NCBI GenBank assembly: GCA_025210735.1
Contig: JAOARD010000021.1
Span: 1 to 46,608, forward strand
Direction: 5' to 3'
Source of the DNA: Bacteroidales bacterium
GTDB taxonomy: Bacteria > Bacteroidota > Bacteroidia > Bacteroidales > UBA6680
DNA length: 46,608 bases
A program made the position numbers and the translations under genes. Below are positions 24,804-33,912 of this stretch, in pieces. The notes beneath the pieces were generated by a model. It made no database searches. It worked only from the letters and a program-made list of their open reading frames with translations, and was not told the DNA's origin. The stretch's first letter is position 1. Each line of letters opens with the position of its first letter.

Positions 24804-26120
24804 TTACTCTGTTCCCTTATTCCATAGTGCTCTTAGCGGGCTTAGGAATCGCTCTATCAGGCGTCTGTTCTCTGTTATAATCTCTGCCTGACCACTCATA
24901 CTCTGGCTGAATTTAAGCTTTGTTCCGTAGTTAGATATCAACGTGTCAGGTATCTCAACCTCCGATATGTATACAGTACCATCCTTTGTAACCTCCGGTA
25001 TCATTGATATATTTTTAATTGTACCACGCATCATTCCGTATGTCATATACGGGTAGTTATCAAGTTTTATATTTACGTGCTGACCTACCTTAATTTTTCC
25101 TGATCCTGTTGCAGATACGTTTACCTTTCCTATAATGTTTGTTGCTCCATGAGGTATAACTGTTAGTACTATCTCACCTGACTGTACATTTTGGTTCTCG
25201 CTCCAAAATTTTGTGAACGATACCTTTCCGTCTATAGGCGATACAATAAGATACTTCTTCTCCCAGTTCAGAATACTACTTTTAAGGTTATTTACAGCCT
25301 CTGTAAGTGATATTATCTGATTGCTCTCACTCTCTGTCTGTTTTAGCTTAAGGTCAAGCAGTTGCTGTTCCAGTTGGTTCATCTGCATTTGTGTATTTGC
25401 AACCGATGAAACAAGACTCTGGTAACTCTGCTTCTGCGACAAAAACTGCTGATGCGCCTTCTCAAACTCAGCCGTAGAGTATACCTTTTTTACATGTAGC
25501 ATAGAGTCGCGCTTAAACTGCTTACGGTACAACACCATCTGCTCTGTAGATATGTTAAGCTGCTGTTTTAGTTTCTGAAAATACATCTTATAGTCTGATG
25601 TCTGTTTGCTTACCGATGCTATCTTCTTTGTATAGTAATCTAACTTAATAAAGTTTATATAGTCCTTAAGCGATTTTGAGAATGCTGAGTAGCTGTTTTG
25701 CAGGTCACCAAGCTTCAGATTCATTGGTTTTACCTCAGAGAGCATATCTCTGTTGTATACATCTAACTGGTCTACAAAGCCTTTAAGTTTAACTATATCG
25801 TTATAGTTTGCCGTATTCTCAAGTATTGCAAGATGCTCTCCTTGAGTCACTATAGTGGCTTCGTTAACCATTAGTTTATCTATCTTACCCGATGTACGCG
25901 CAGCAATAGGTGCCGGAGGATTCTCTGTGGTAATCACTACTGTTCCTGTTATGATGTCGGGATATTTAAAGAAACAGCTTCCGGCAATTATTACTGCTAT
26001 TATTCCAAATATCACTGTTATCCCGACACGTATTATACTGTGAGGCACATGCCCCATTATCTCTTGTATCTCGCTACTATTCTCAACTAAATCTATCTTA
26101 TCTGTATCTTTCTCTGGCAT
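24804..26120 (-). CDS. HlyD-family periplasmic adaptor
   Basis: A protein of 438 residues with one N-terminal membrane helix (about 26-48, IIRVGITVIFGIIAVII), a lipoyl/biotinyl-like half (IAARTSGKIDKLMVNEATIV), a long coiled coil (about 95-290, many Gln/Leu/Lys repeats), the second lipoyl half (IVSPIDGKVSF) and a beta-barrel region. This is the adaptor of type I secretion systems, linking the inner-membrane ABC exporter to an outer-membrane TolC-type channel. It follows the C39 exporter gene by 33 bp and belongs to the same transcript. No TolC homologue is in the window, so the outer-membrane channel must come from elsewhere. Confidence 0.92.
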   Translation of the reverse strand: MPEKDTDKIDLVENSSEIQEIMGHVPHSIIRVGITVIFGIIAVIIAGSCFFKYPDIITGTVVITTENPPAPIAARTSGKIDKLMVNEATIVTQGEHLAILENTANYNDIVKLKGFVDQLDVYNRDMLSEVKPMNLKLGDLQNSYSAFSKSLKDYINFIKLDYYTKKIASVSKQTSDYKMYFQKLKQQLNISTEQMVLYRKQFKRDSMLHVKKVYSTAEFEKAHQQFLSQKQSYQSLVSSVANTQMQMNQLEQQLLDLKLKQTESESNQIISLTEAVNNLKSSILNWEKKYLIVSPIDGKVSFTKFWSENQNVQSGEIVLTVIPHGATNIIGKVNVSATGSGKIKVGQHVNIKLDNYPYMTYGMMRGTIKNISMIPEVTKDGTVYISEVEIPDTLISNYGTKLKFSQSMSGQAEIITENRRLIERFLSPLRALWNKGTE

Positions 26121-26153
26121 TGTTTCTGTTTTTTAGTTTAGCTTATAACCCTG

Positions 26154-28367
26154 CTAGTTTCCTAACTCAAGCTGATTTTTAACAAGTGTATAGTAGGCTC
26201 CTTTTTTAGCAGTAAGCTCTACATGATTTCCTACCTCTACAATATCACCATGCTCAAGCACCACAATCTGATCGGCACTTTTAACCGTACTCAAACGGTG
26301 CGCTACAACAACAACGGTACGTCCTTTAAAAAAACGTTCAAGATTTTCCATAATAACCTTCTCGTTATTTGCATCCAGTGCATTTGTAGCCTCATCAAAG
26401 AATATAAACTGCGGATTTTTATATACTGCACGGGCAATAAGAAGTCGCTGTTTCTGTCCCTGACTCAATCCGTGTCCCTCACTACCTATCTTTGTATTAT
26501 ATGATAGTGGTAGTGACTCTACAAACTCCCTTATATTTGCAACTTTAACTGCTTCAAGCAGACGTACAGTATCTATATTCTCTTCGCCAACTGCTATATT
26601 ACGGGCAATGGTATCGTTAAATATAAAACCATCCTGCATAACAGCACCTACCTGACTACGCCACCAACTCTGAGAGAAATTACCAAACGGATTATCTCCA
26701 ATTAATATCTCTCCATCATCCGGCTCATAAAAACCAAGCATCATCTTAACCATTGTTGTTTTTCCGCTACCACTTGTACCTACTATTGCCGTTATTTTAT
26801 TCTCTGGTATATTAAGCGACAGATCTTTTAGTACCAGTTTACCTGCTGGTTTCTCGTATCGGAACGATACGTTTTTAAGATCAATACTTCTGCGTTCAGG
26901 TAGTGTATTTATCTTTGGTACCTCAATATTCTCTTCGTCCTCGCGGTTATGAATCTCACCCAGACGTTCCATACTTATTTTAGCATCTTGCAGTGAGTGT
27001 ATAAATGTTATAAATTGCTCTATAGGGCTGTTTAACTGCCCTATGATATATTGTATTGCCAACATCATACCAAGCGATATATCACCTTTAATTACAGAGG
27101 TAGCTGCAATAACTGTTATCAGGATATTCTTAGATTCGTTAATGAATACACTACCCGATTGCTGATACTGACTCAGTGCAAGACTCTTAAGACTAACCTT
27201 AAACAGCTTAGCCTGAATACGCTCCCACTCCCATCGTTTCTGTTTCTCGGCATTCTGTAGTTTTATCTCCTGCATTCCCTGAATAAGCTGTACTATGTTA
27301 CTCTGGTTGTTTGCACTCTCCTGGAAACGTTTAAAGTCAAGCTCTCTGCGTCGTTTCATAAACACCATTATCCAGGTAATATATAGTGCCGATCCGAGAA
27401 AGAATATTGCAAATATTGTAAGCGAGTAGAATGCCAATACTCCACTAAATATAAGCAGGTTTACTGCCGAGAATAGTATATTGAGTGTTTGTCCGGTAAG
27501 AAAACTCTCTATTCTGTTATGGTCTCCAATACGTTGCATCAGGTCTCCCATCATTTTTGTATCAAAGAAACTTATTGGCAATTTCATCAGTTTTATAAGG
27601 AAATCTGATATAAGCGATATATTTATTCGCGTACTCAGATGGAGCATTATCCACGATCTTATAAAGTCTACACTCATACGGCTTATAAATAACACCATCT
27701 GTGCAGCAAGTACAAGATATATGAATGACAGGTTATTGTTTGCTATACCAAAGTCTACAATACTTTGGGTAAGAAACGGGAATATAAGTTGTAATAAACT
27801 ACCAAGTATAAGTCCTAATATAAGCTGTACAATGAACTTTGTATGAGGTCTCAGGTATTTGAATATAAAACTAAAGTTCTTTCTGTCGGTTTTCTCATCT
27901 TCAAGCTCATAGAATCCTGGTTGTGGTTCCAGAAGCAGTGCCATACCTTTGCGCACTCCCTCCTCTTGTGTACCTGCCCAGTGTTTTATAAACTCATCCT
28001 GCGTATATGTTATGAGTCCTTCGGCCGGATCGGCAACAATTACCTTTGATCTGGAAGGATCTTTCTTCTCTACTATATTATATACAACAACAAAGTGGTT
28101 CTGGTTCCAGTGTGCAATAAACGGGAATGGTTTTTCGGCAGCCAGTTTATTAAATTCTGCTTTAACACCAAGAGTTTTCATGCCTATACTCTCTGCAGCA
28201 TCGCTAATACCCATAAATGATACCCCTTCGCGCGTAATAAATGATCGTTCTCTCAGGGTTTGTGCAGAGTAATGCTTTCCGTAATGTTTTGCAACCATAC
28301 GAAGACATGTTGCTCCGCAATCCATTGCATCCAGCTGTTTGTAATGAGGTGTGTTCTTTTTCTTCAA
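26154..28367 (-). CDS. C39-peptidase ABC exporter
   Basis: A protein of 737 residues combining protease, membrane and ATPase domains. The C39 peptidase (about 8-130) has the catalytic Cys17 in DAMDCGATCL, His91 in QNHFVVVY and Asp113 in ADPAEG, so it should be active and cut after Gly-Gly. Six membrane helices follow (about 165-450). The ABC domain has Walker A GTSGSGKTT, signature LSQGQKQR and Walker B FIFFDEATNALD. It would remove leaders from the double-glycine peptides in this region and export them through the HlyD adaptor. The start is a TTG at 28367: upstream there is only a stop without ATG, and the next in-frame ATG (residue 15) would remove the region before the active site. Confidence 0.95.
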   Translation of the reverse strand: MKKKNTPHYKQLDAMDCGATCLRMVAKHYGKHYSAQTLRERSFITREGVSFMGISDAAESIGMKTLGVKAEFNKLAAEKPFPFIAHWNQNHFVVVYNIVEKKDPSRSKVIVADPAEGLITYTQDEFIKHWAGTQEEGVRKGMALLLEPQPGFYELEDEKTDRKNFSFIFKYLRPHTKFIVQLILGLILGSLLQLIFPFLTQSIVDFGIANNNLSFIYLVLAAQMVLFISRMSVDFIRSWIMLHLSTRINISLISDFLIKLMKLPISFFDTKMMGDLMQRIGDHNRIESFLTGQTLNILFSAVNLLIFSGVLAFYSLTIFAIFFLGSALYITWIMVFMKRRRELDFKRFQESANNQSNIVQLIQGMQEIKLQNAEKQKRWEWERIQAKLFKVSLKSLALSQYQQSGSVFINESKNILITVIAATSVIKGDISLGMMLAIQYIIGQLNSPIEQFITFIHSLQDAKISMERLGEIHNREDEENIEVPKINTLPERRSIDLKNVSFRYEKPAGKLVLKDLSLNIPENKITAIVGTSGSGKTTMVKMMLGFYEPDDGEILIGDNPFGNFSQSWWRSQVGAVMQDGFIFNDTIARNIAVGEENIDTVRLLEAVKVANIREFVESLPLSYNTKIGSEGHGLSQGQKQRLLIARAVYKNPQFIFFDEATNALDANNEKVIMENLERFFKGRTVVVVAHRLSTVKSADQIVVLEHGDIVEVGNHVELTAKKGAYYTLVKNQLELGN

Positions 28368-28590
28368 GATATATATAAATGTTTAATTATTTAACCATGT
28401 TTAAAATAAACCCGACAGAAGACGGATACAACAAAGCATCGTAAAAATTAAGCGTTGCATGGTATGTTTGGGGTATTTGATGCTTTTCGTATGCGAATAT
28501 AAGATTTATTGCATAACGAACAACAGTGACCATTGTTTTTTATAATTTTTAACAGTTTTGTGGCTGTGTTTTTTACTGAAATTTGTGCAA

Positions 28591-29682
28591 CTATGGTATT
28601 TTTGAGATAAACATTGCTCCAAACAGAATATTATTTACTCTACTCCTTCTTGAAAAGCATTCTTTATATTTCAAATCCTCCAATTTTGCTATTGCTTCAA
28701 AGAGTTTTAAGTCCATTTCTACACTCCTTATACCTATTATTGCGCGCCTTTTATTAATCTCTTTAACATTAGAATCCTTAGCCGCTTTCTTGAGATCAAA
28801 CTTGTATTTTTGGTTTAAATCAGAACACCATGCAAGTAAATAATCAATCCCATGTCTTTCAAGACAAGACGCATAGAATTGCGGATATACTTTCAACTCC
28901 CGGATACCTTTAAGCAGAATACTATCCAACTCTCTAAATCTTTTTATATCAATATGCCATAGAAAATTATTTCCTCGTCTGCACATAGTTCTTGTTGGCG
29001 CAAAAATTCCATTGTCTGATGACAAATAAAATATTGTGCCTTTATTTGATCTATTAAATTCAATATCGGTTATTGCCTCTATACAATTAAGTTTACCTAA
29101 TTGTTTTCTCTTTCCGTCAATTATACTGATTACAGAGCCCAAACCTACTCTGTCCTCGGTAGGATAACCATACTCTCTAACATATTGTACATAATTACAA
29201 ACTAATGTTGAATCGACTATTTGTACATGGTTCTTTATTTTATTAAGCCTGTTTTTTCTTTTACCATATACCACATATAACTGATTGTAAACGTCCAGTT
29301 TTTTAAACATATCAGATAATTCATTATCAATAGAGTTGTGGTATATATTATTCAACGTATCAAACTCATTCTCTTTATGAAACCGTTTTACTATTTTCAG
29401 GAAATCATGTTTATTTATACCTCTTTTTATAAGTAATCTTATATAAGTTTCAAATCTGGGTTTATCTTCTGCATACCCTGCAATATATGTTGCTGATACC
29501 ACATCTCTTACAAATGGATAGTTATATTTCACAAATGCTTTATCGTAAAAAAACAGTGCCGAATCAAGATCATTACTAATTATACATTTTTCTGCTTTAC
29601 GCAAAAGCTGATAATAATTATTTACAGCCTTACTGTTAAGACTAAATAACATTAATACAAGAACCAATATTCTCTCTTTCAC
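28591..29682 (-). CDS. Secreted protein of unknown function, paralog of the 29772 gene
   Basis: Taken from the GTG at 29682, the protein has 363 residues with a signal peptide (VKERILVLVLMLFSLNSKA), matching the length and start of its paralog. The frame is open up to another GTG at 29742, but that would put an 11-bp hairpin (29708-29736) in the coding region. After the signal comes YYQLLRKAEKCIISNDLDSA, a TPR-like helix pair (about 20-75). The centre has GLGSVIS, and the C-terminal half has TMCRRGNN and DIKRF, shared with the paralog (CRRG, DIKRY), plus NVKEINKRRAIIGIRSVEMD. I do not recognise the family. Position before the C39 exporter suggests a part in the peptide system, but this is inferred. 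Confidence 0.7.
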   Translation of the reverse strand: MKERILVLVLMLFSLNSKAVNNYYQLLRKAEKCIISNDLDSALFFYDKAFVKYNYPFVRDVVSATYIAGYAEDKPRFETYIRLLIKRGINKHDFLKIVKRFHKENEFDTLNNIYHNSIDNELSDMFKKLDVYNQLYVVYGKRKNRLNKIKNHVQIVDSTLVCNYVQYVREYGYPTEDRVGLGSVISIIDGKRKQLGKLNCIEAITDIEFNRSNKGTIFYLSSDNGIFAPTRTMCRRGNNFLWHIDIKRFRELDSILLKGIRELKVYPQFYASCLERHGIDYLLAWCSDLNQKYKFDLKKAAKDSNVKEINKRRAIIGIRSVEMDLKLFEAIAKLEDLKYKECFSRRSRVNNILFGAMFISKIP

Positions 29683-29707
29683 AAATAGGATATCTTTCAG
29701 AGTGACC

Positions 29708-29736
29708 AATAGAGTGTTAGCTTCAAACACTCTATT
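29708..29736 (-). other. Hairpin between the two paralogs
   Basis: A perfect 11-bp stem AATAGAGTGTT / AACACTCTATT with a 7-nt loop, in the gap between the stop at 29772 and the chosen start at 29682. No T-run follows. It is an mRNA structure that favours the shorter start of the downstream gene. Confidence 0.6.
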
Positions 29737-29771
29737 CACCACACTTAAACAAAATTAAAAACCACATAATA

Positions 29772-30869
29772 TTAAAGCACCGATCGCACAAATGCACTTG
29801 AAATAAAATTCTTCCGAGAGAAGTATTTTTTATAATTCACACCCTCTAGTTCTGCTATTGCTTTGTACAGATCTATATCTTTCTCTACAGTACGCATAAA
29901 AATCTCTGCTCTCTTTTGATTTATCTCTTTAATATTAACCTTCTCTATAATCTTATCCATATTACCTCTATACTTCTTCATTAATTTTGAGGTTGGCCTG
30001 TATACATAATCAACATTGCTACTATTTTGCAAGTACTCTATATAGTAACTCGGATTAAAGTTAAGATTCGTTATCTGACTCAATAACAGATTATCAAGAT
30101 CCGGGTATCTCTTTATATCAATATCTGAGAATATCTTACAACCTCTTCTGCAAGAGTAGTCAAAAAGCCCATGTCTAAAAAATGATTCTATATAAGCATA
30201 TTTCTCTCCTTCTCTTCCATTCTCTATCCTGTTAGTTACATCTGTATACTCTTTATTAAGCAGTTTAGCAAAGTCAACAGAGTTTATCATAGGAAACCCA
30301 CCTAACCCTGTTCTCTTTTCATCAGGGAAACCGAAATTGTTTACATATTTTATAAATTTATCAACATCAACACTTCTGTCAAGATCTTTTCTTGTTTTAT
30401 ACTCTTTTCTCTTTCTCATAACAAGTATCCTGTTATGTATCAGAACAGCATTTGATATATCTATCTCTATAAACTTATCTGCTACAGATTTATCTATTGA
30501 TTTAAGATAGTACTCCTCATACTCCTTTACACTATTCACTATTTTCAGTAGCTCTTTATCATCAGGTCTGTGTTTCAGAAAATATCCAAGTTCATAAGTT
30601 ACAACACCTCTTTTCATCATAGTTTTAATGTGGCTATACATTGTTGCGGTGTCGTTAGCATAGTGTGCCACACACGTCGCTGCCATTATATCCTTTACAA
30701 AAGGATAGTTGTACTTTGTAAACGCCTGCTGATAATAGTATAATGACGAATCGAGTTTTTCATCTATTATACACTGCTCTGCTCTTCTTAATAATTTGTA
30801 GTATTGTTTATTACCAAACAGCGATAGTGTTAGTGGTATAAACAGAAGTAATATTATAAGCTTTCTCAT
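29772..30869 (-). CDS. Secreted protein of unknown function, TPR-like N-terminus
   Basis: A protein of 365 residues from an ATG, with a signal peptide (MRKLIILLLFIPLTLSLFG). The N-terminal YYKLLRRAEQCIIDEKLDSS and YQQAFTKYNYPFVKD form TPR-like helices. The remainder is charged and helical with KYVNNFGFPDEKRTGLGG, YSCRRGC and NIKEINQKRAEIFMRTVEKD. Clear sequence similarity over the whole length to the gene at 28591-29682 makes them a tandem duplicate. It is the first gene of the minus-strand run leading to the exporter. Its promoter should lie in 30870-31060, where I see no perfect consensus box. Confidence 0.75.
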   Translation of the reverse strand: MRKLIILLLFIPLTLSLFGNKQYYKLLRRAEQCIIDEKLDSSLYYYQQAFTKYNYPFVKDIMAATCVAHYANDTATMYSHIKTMMKRGVVTYELGYFLKHRPDDKELLKIVNSVKEYEEYYLKSIDKSVADKFIEIDISNAVLIHNRILVMRKRKEYKTRKDLDRSVDVDKFIKYVNNFGFPDEKRTGLGGFPMINSVDFAKLLNKEYTDVTNRIENGREGEKYAYIESFFRHGLFDYSCRRGCKIFSDIDIKRYPDLDNLLLSQITNLNFNPSYYIEYLQNSSNVDYVYRPTSKLMKKYRGNMDKIIEKVNIKEINQKRAEIFMRTVEKDIDLYKAIAELEGVNYKKYFSRKNFISSAFVRSVL

Positions 30870-31073
30870 AATTAAATTGTATTAATAAATTACACTATAC
30901 CTATTCAGATATAGCAGATACTTTATATACTGTGTATTTCAAAAAACTAAATATGATTAATATGTCTAAGAACTGTCTAGGGAAAAATGACCGTACTATA
31001 TTAATATTATTTAACGGGTCTAATATATACAATATATAACAGTCAACAACTATTTGTTATAGTTTTTTAACAA

Positions 31074-31110
31074 AAAAAGCTGCATCCTAAATCATAAGGT
31101 GCAGCTTTTT
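31074..31110. terminator. Terminator after the flavodiiron gene
   Basis: A perfect 11-bp stem AAAAAGCTGCA / TGCAGCTTTTT with a 15-nt loop, flanked by A7 (minus-strand T-run) at 31072-31078. It lies 22 bp after the stop at 31132. Confidence 0.85.
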
Positions 31111-31131
31111 GTATATGTAATAATCTCTTTT

Positions 31132-32343
31132 TTAGTGATCCATAGGGAACTCTTCTTTAAGTTTTTTAGCCATCTCTGTAGCAATAACCTCTAACTGATC
31201 AAGATTAGCTTCAGATGGGCTACCTTTAATCTCTGCCGGATCTGCAATAAGATCCCACTCAATATTATCAGCAAACTTCATAAGGTTTTTAACACCTCCA
31301 CCATTCCAGCTATATGATCCGAATAGTCCTAAGAAGTGGTTCTTAACCTGCATGTGTTCCAGCTCAGAACATAGCTGCGCAACCTTTGGATACATACCTG
31401 AGTTATATGCACAACTACCAAGAATAACTCCTTTATACTTCCAGATATCTTTAATAAGGTGTGAGATATGTGTTTTAGAAGCATCATACATCTTAATGTT
31501 ACGAATACCTTTAGTTACAAGATGACGAGCTATAACATCTGCCATCTTCTCTGTATTTCCGTACATAGATCCCCAGATAATTACAACACCTCTCTCAGTT
31601 TCGTAATTACTCCACTTATAGTAAAGATCTAATACACGTTGCGGGTTACTACGCCATATTGGTCCGTGAGATGAACAAATGATTGAAACCTCAATACCAT
31701 CAAGCTTCTTAAATGCCTTCTGAACCATGTTACTATACTTACCTACAATGTTTGAGTAGTAACGGCGCATCTCCTCTTCATAGAATGAGAAGTTGATCTC
31801 ATCATCAAAAATACCACCATCAAGGCTACCAAATGTACCAAAAGCATCGCATGAGAACATAACTTTATCTGTCATATCATATGATACCATTGTCTCTGGC
31901 CAGTGTACCCAAGGAGTCATTACAAACTTAAGTTTGTGGTATCCTAAATCAAGTTCATCACCATCGGCAACAAGCATATAGTTCTCATCAGCTACCGGGA
32001 AATATGCCTGTAATATCTTCTTGGTTTTAATGTTACCAATAATCTTCATATCCGGATGACGGTGAAGTATAGCTCCTATTGCTCCTGAATGATCAGGCTC
32101 CATATGATTAACAATAAGATAATCAATTGGTTTATCGCCAATAATACTCTCTATTTTATCAAGATACTCTGCAGCAGTTCCTATCTCAACTGTATCAACA
32201 AGCGCAACCTTTTCGTCGTTAATGATGTATGAGTTATATGATACACCATGCTCTAAAGGCCACATATTTTCAAAAAGGTGTGTTCTACGATCATTGGTTC
32301 CAATCCAATGTATCTTACCGCTTACTTCTACTGTATTTTGCAT
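31132..32343 (-). CDS. fprA: Flavodiiron protein (A-type flavoprotein)
   Basis: A protein of 403 residues with two domains. The N-terminal metallo-beta-lactamase-like domain holds the diiron ligands H80, E82, D84 and H85 (NHMEPDHSG), H147, D166 and H226, all in canonical spacing. The C-terminal flavodoxin domain starts near residue 255 with the FMN-phosphate loop WGSMYGNTEKMAD. Such cytoplasmic enzymes reduce O2 to water (and in some cases NO to N2O) and protect anaerobes from oxygen. There is no rubredoxin or reductase fusion, so an external electron donor is needed. Monocistronic, with a promoter box at 32420-32427 and its own terminator. Confidence 0.95.
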   Translation of the reverse strand: MQNTVEVSGKIHWIGTNDRRTHLFENMWPLEHGVSYNSYIINDEKVALVDTVEIGTAAEYLDKIESIIGDKPIDYLIVNHMEPDHSGAIGAILHRHPDMKIIGNIKTKKILQAYFPVADENYMLVADGDELDLGYHKLKFVMTPWVHWPETMVSYDMTDKVMFSCDAFGTFGSLDGGIFDDEINFSFYEEEMRRYYSNIVGKYSNMVQKAFKKLDGIEVSIICSSHGPIWRSNPQRVLDLYYKWSNYETERGVVIIWGSMYGNTEKMADVIARHLVTKGIRNIKMYDASKTHISHLIKDIWKYKGVILGSCAYNSGMYPKVAQLCSELEHMQVKNHFLGLFGSYSWNGGGVKNLMKFADNIEWDLIADPAEIKGSPSEANLDQLEVIATEMAKKLKEEFPMDH

Positions 32344-32419
32344 AACTATTATATAATTGTTTTATTTTTCAATTCTTTAATTGTATAAATATAACCAAAT
32401 AAAAAGGCTATAACGCTCG

Positions 32420-32427
32420 CAAAAATA
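32420..32427 (-). promoter_or_regulatory. Promoter -7 box for the flavodiiron gene
   Basis: TATTTTTG on the minus strand, an exact TAnnTTTG match, 77 bp before the start at 32343. A TTG lies 15 bp further upstream. Confidence 0.55.
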
Positions 32428-32575
32428 GGAATTCTATAATTGCAATACTAACTTTTGCTTTATAAATAAGGTATTGAAATACCTGTTTTCAAAAACAAAA
32501 ACAAGCTTTAACAATAATTGTTCTCGCTCTTGTCAATAATATAGCTTGTTTCATAACATCTATTATCTTTTTTAA

Positions 32576-32583
32576 TACTTTTG
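32576..32583 (+). promoter_or_regulatory. Promoter -7 box for mnmA
   Basis: TACTTTTG, an exact TAnnTTTG match, 93 bp before the mnmA ATG at 32677. Confidence 0.55.
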
Positions 32584-32676
32584 CAGATTAATATACAATA
32601 TGTATGATATCTGAATTACATTTAAATAGTGTAATCAGATTTTATTCTATCTATTTAAAGAGATAAGGAGAGATAT

Positions 32677-33855
32677 ATGAAAAAAGTAGTTATTGGTTTG
32701 TCAGGAGGTGTTGATTCCAGTGTTGCTGCATACCTGTTAAAAGAGTCGGGTTATGAGGTAATTGGTCTGTTTATGCAGAACTGGCATGATGCAGATGTTA
32801 CATTACAGGGCGATTGTTCATATGAAGAGGACAGAATTATGGCCGAACTTGTAGCAAAGAAACTTGATATTCCATTCAACTATGTAGATTTGAGCGAAAC
32901 ATACAGAAAACGTATTGTTGACTATATGTTTAATGAGTACTCAAAAGGAAGAACACCTAATCCGGATGTTTTATGTAACAGAGAGATTAAGTTTGATGCT
33001 TTTATGGATGAAGCGTTAAAACTAGGTGCAGATTATGTTGCAACAGGACACTATTGCCAGAAATCAGAAGAGGTTATTAATGGCGAGACTATATATAAAC
33101 TAATTGCCGGTTCTGATAACAACAAAGATCAGAGCTATTTCTTGTGTCAGCTTTCGCAAAAGCAGTTAGAAAAGGCTATGTTTCCTATTGGTCATATAGA
33201 GAAACCAGAGGTGAGAGAGATTGCTAAAAAACTTGGTCTTGCTACAGCGCAAAGAAAAGATTCTCAGGGTATATGTTTTGTTGGTAAAGTAGATCTGCCT
33301 ACATTCTTACAGCAACAGCTTGAAGCTAACGAGGGTAATATTATTGAGATAGATAAAACGTTTAAGAAATACAACAGAATAAACAGAACAACAGATAAGA
33401 ATATCCTGAGTAAACCTTTTAAGTACCATCCGCTTGATGGTAAGATTGTTGGCAAACATGTAGGAGCACATTTTTACACCATAGGTCAGCGCAAAGGTCT
33501 TAATGTTGGAGGAACTCCGGAACCGCTGTTTATTATAGGAACAGATGTAAAACGAAATGTTGTGTATGTTGGTCAGGGTAAGGATCATCCGGGATTATAC
33601 AGACCTGCACTATTCATAAACAGAGAGGAGACTCATTGGGTAAATCATACGTTTAAGCTTGAGCCCGGAGAGAGTGCTGATTATATGGTACGCATACGTT
33701 ACAGACAACCTTTGCAAAAAGCAACATTACATTGCGAAGAAGATGGAATGTATATTGTTTTTGAAGAGCTACAAAGAGGTATTACCGAAGGACAATTTGC
33801 CGCATGGTACAACACCGATGGCGAACTTATAGGTTCAGGAGTAATAAACGGATAA
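32677..33855 (+). CDS. mnmA: tRNA 2-thiouridylase MnmA
   Basis: Inserts sulfur at position 2 of the wobble uridine in tRNAs for Lys, Glu and Gln, using ATP and a persulfide relay. At 392 residues it has the family length. The PP-loop SGGVDSS is at residues 9-15. The two catalytic cysteines are C100 in [12 protein letters not shown] and C200 in [14 protein letters not shown] and the C-terminal [17 protein letters not shown] beta-barrel are also typical. An AAGGAGAG-like sequence (32666-32673) precedes the ATG, an unusually clear ribosome-binding site for this DNA. Bacteroidota often carry more than one MnmA copy, so this may be one of two. Confidence 0.95.
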   Translation: MKKVVIGLSGGVDSSVAAYLLKESGYEVIGLFMQNWHDADVTLQGDCSYEEDRIMAELVAKKLDIPFNYVDLSETYRKRIVDYMFNEYSKGRTPNPDVLCNREIKFDAFMDEALKLGADYVATGHYCQKSEEVINGETIYKLIAGSDNNKDQSYFLCQLSQKQLEKAMFPIGHIEKPEVREIAKKLGLATAQRKDSQGICFVGKVDLPTFLQQQLEANEGNIIEIDKTFKKYNRINRTTDKNILSKPFKYHPLDGKIVGKHVGAHFYTIGQRKGLNVGGTPEPLFIIGTDVKRNVVYVGQGKDHPGLYRPALFINREETHWVNHTFKLEPGESADYMVRIRYRQPLQKATLHCEEDGMYIVFEELQRGITEGQFAAWYNTDGELIGSGVING

Positions 33856-33864
33856 TATTATATA

Positions 33865-33906
33865 GATAGCAATGTTTAATTATAACAAAACATTGCTATC
33901 TTTTTT
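33865..33906. terminator. Terminator between mnmA and the YkgJ gene
   Basis: A perfect 13-bp stem (GATAGCAATGTTT and complement) with a 10-nt loop and TTTTTT at 33901-33906. Strong on the plus strand, between convergent genes. Confidence 0.9.
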
Positions 33907-33912
33907 ATCAAT

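Larger units (their letters stand above)
32344..32676. other. Divergent promoter region of the flavodiiron gene and mnmA
   Basis: 333 bp between divergent genes. It contains the two -7 boxes at 32420-32427 (-) and 32576-32583 (+), and a 16-bp near-perfect palindrome AGGTATT-GA-AATACCT at 32469-32484 that could be an operator. No ORF is visible. Confidence 0.6.

Noticed and set aside
29682..29742. A 20-residue N-terminal extension of the 28591 gene from GTG at 29742
   Set aside because: It would put an 11-bp hairpin in the coding sequence and a charged segment before the signal peptide. The paralog begins at the shorter position.
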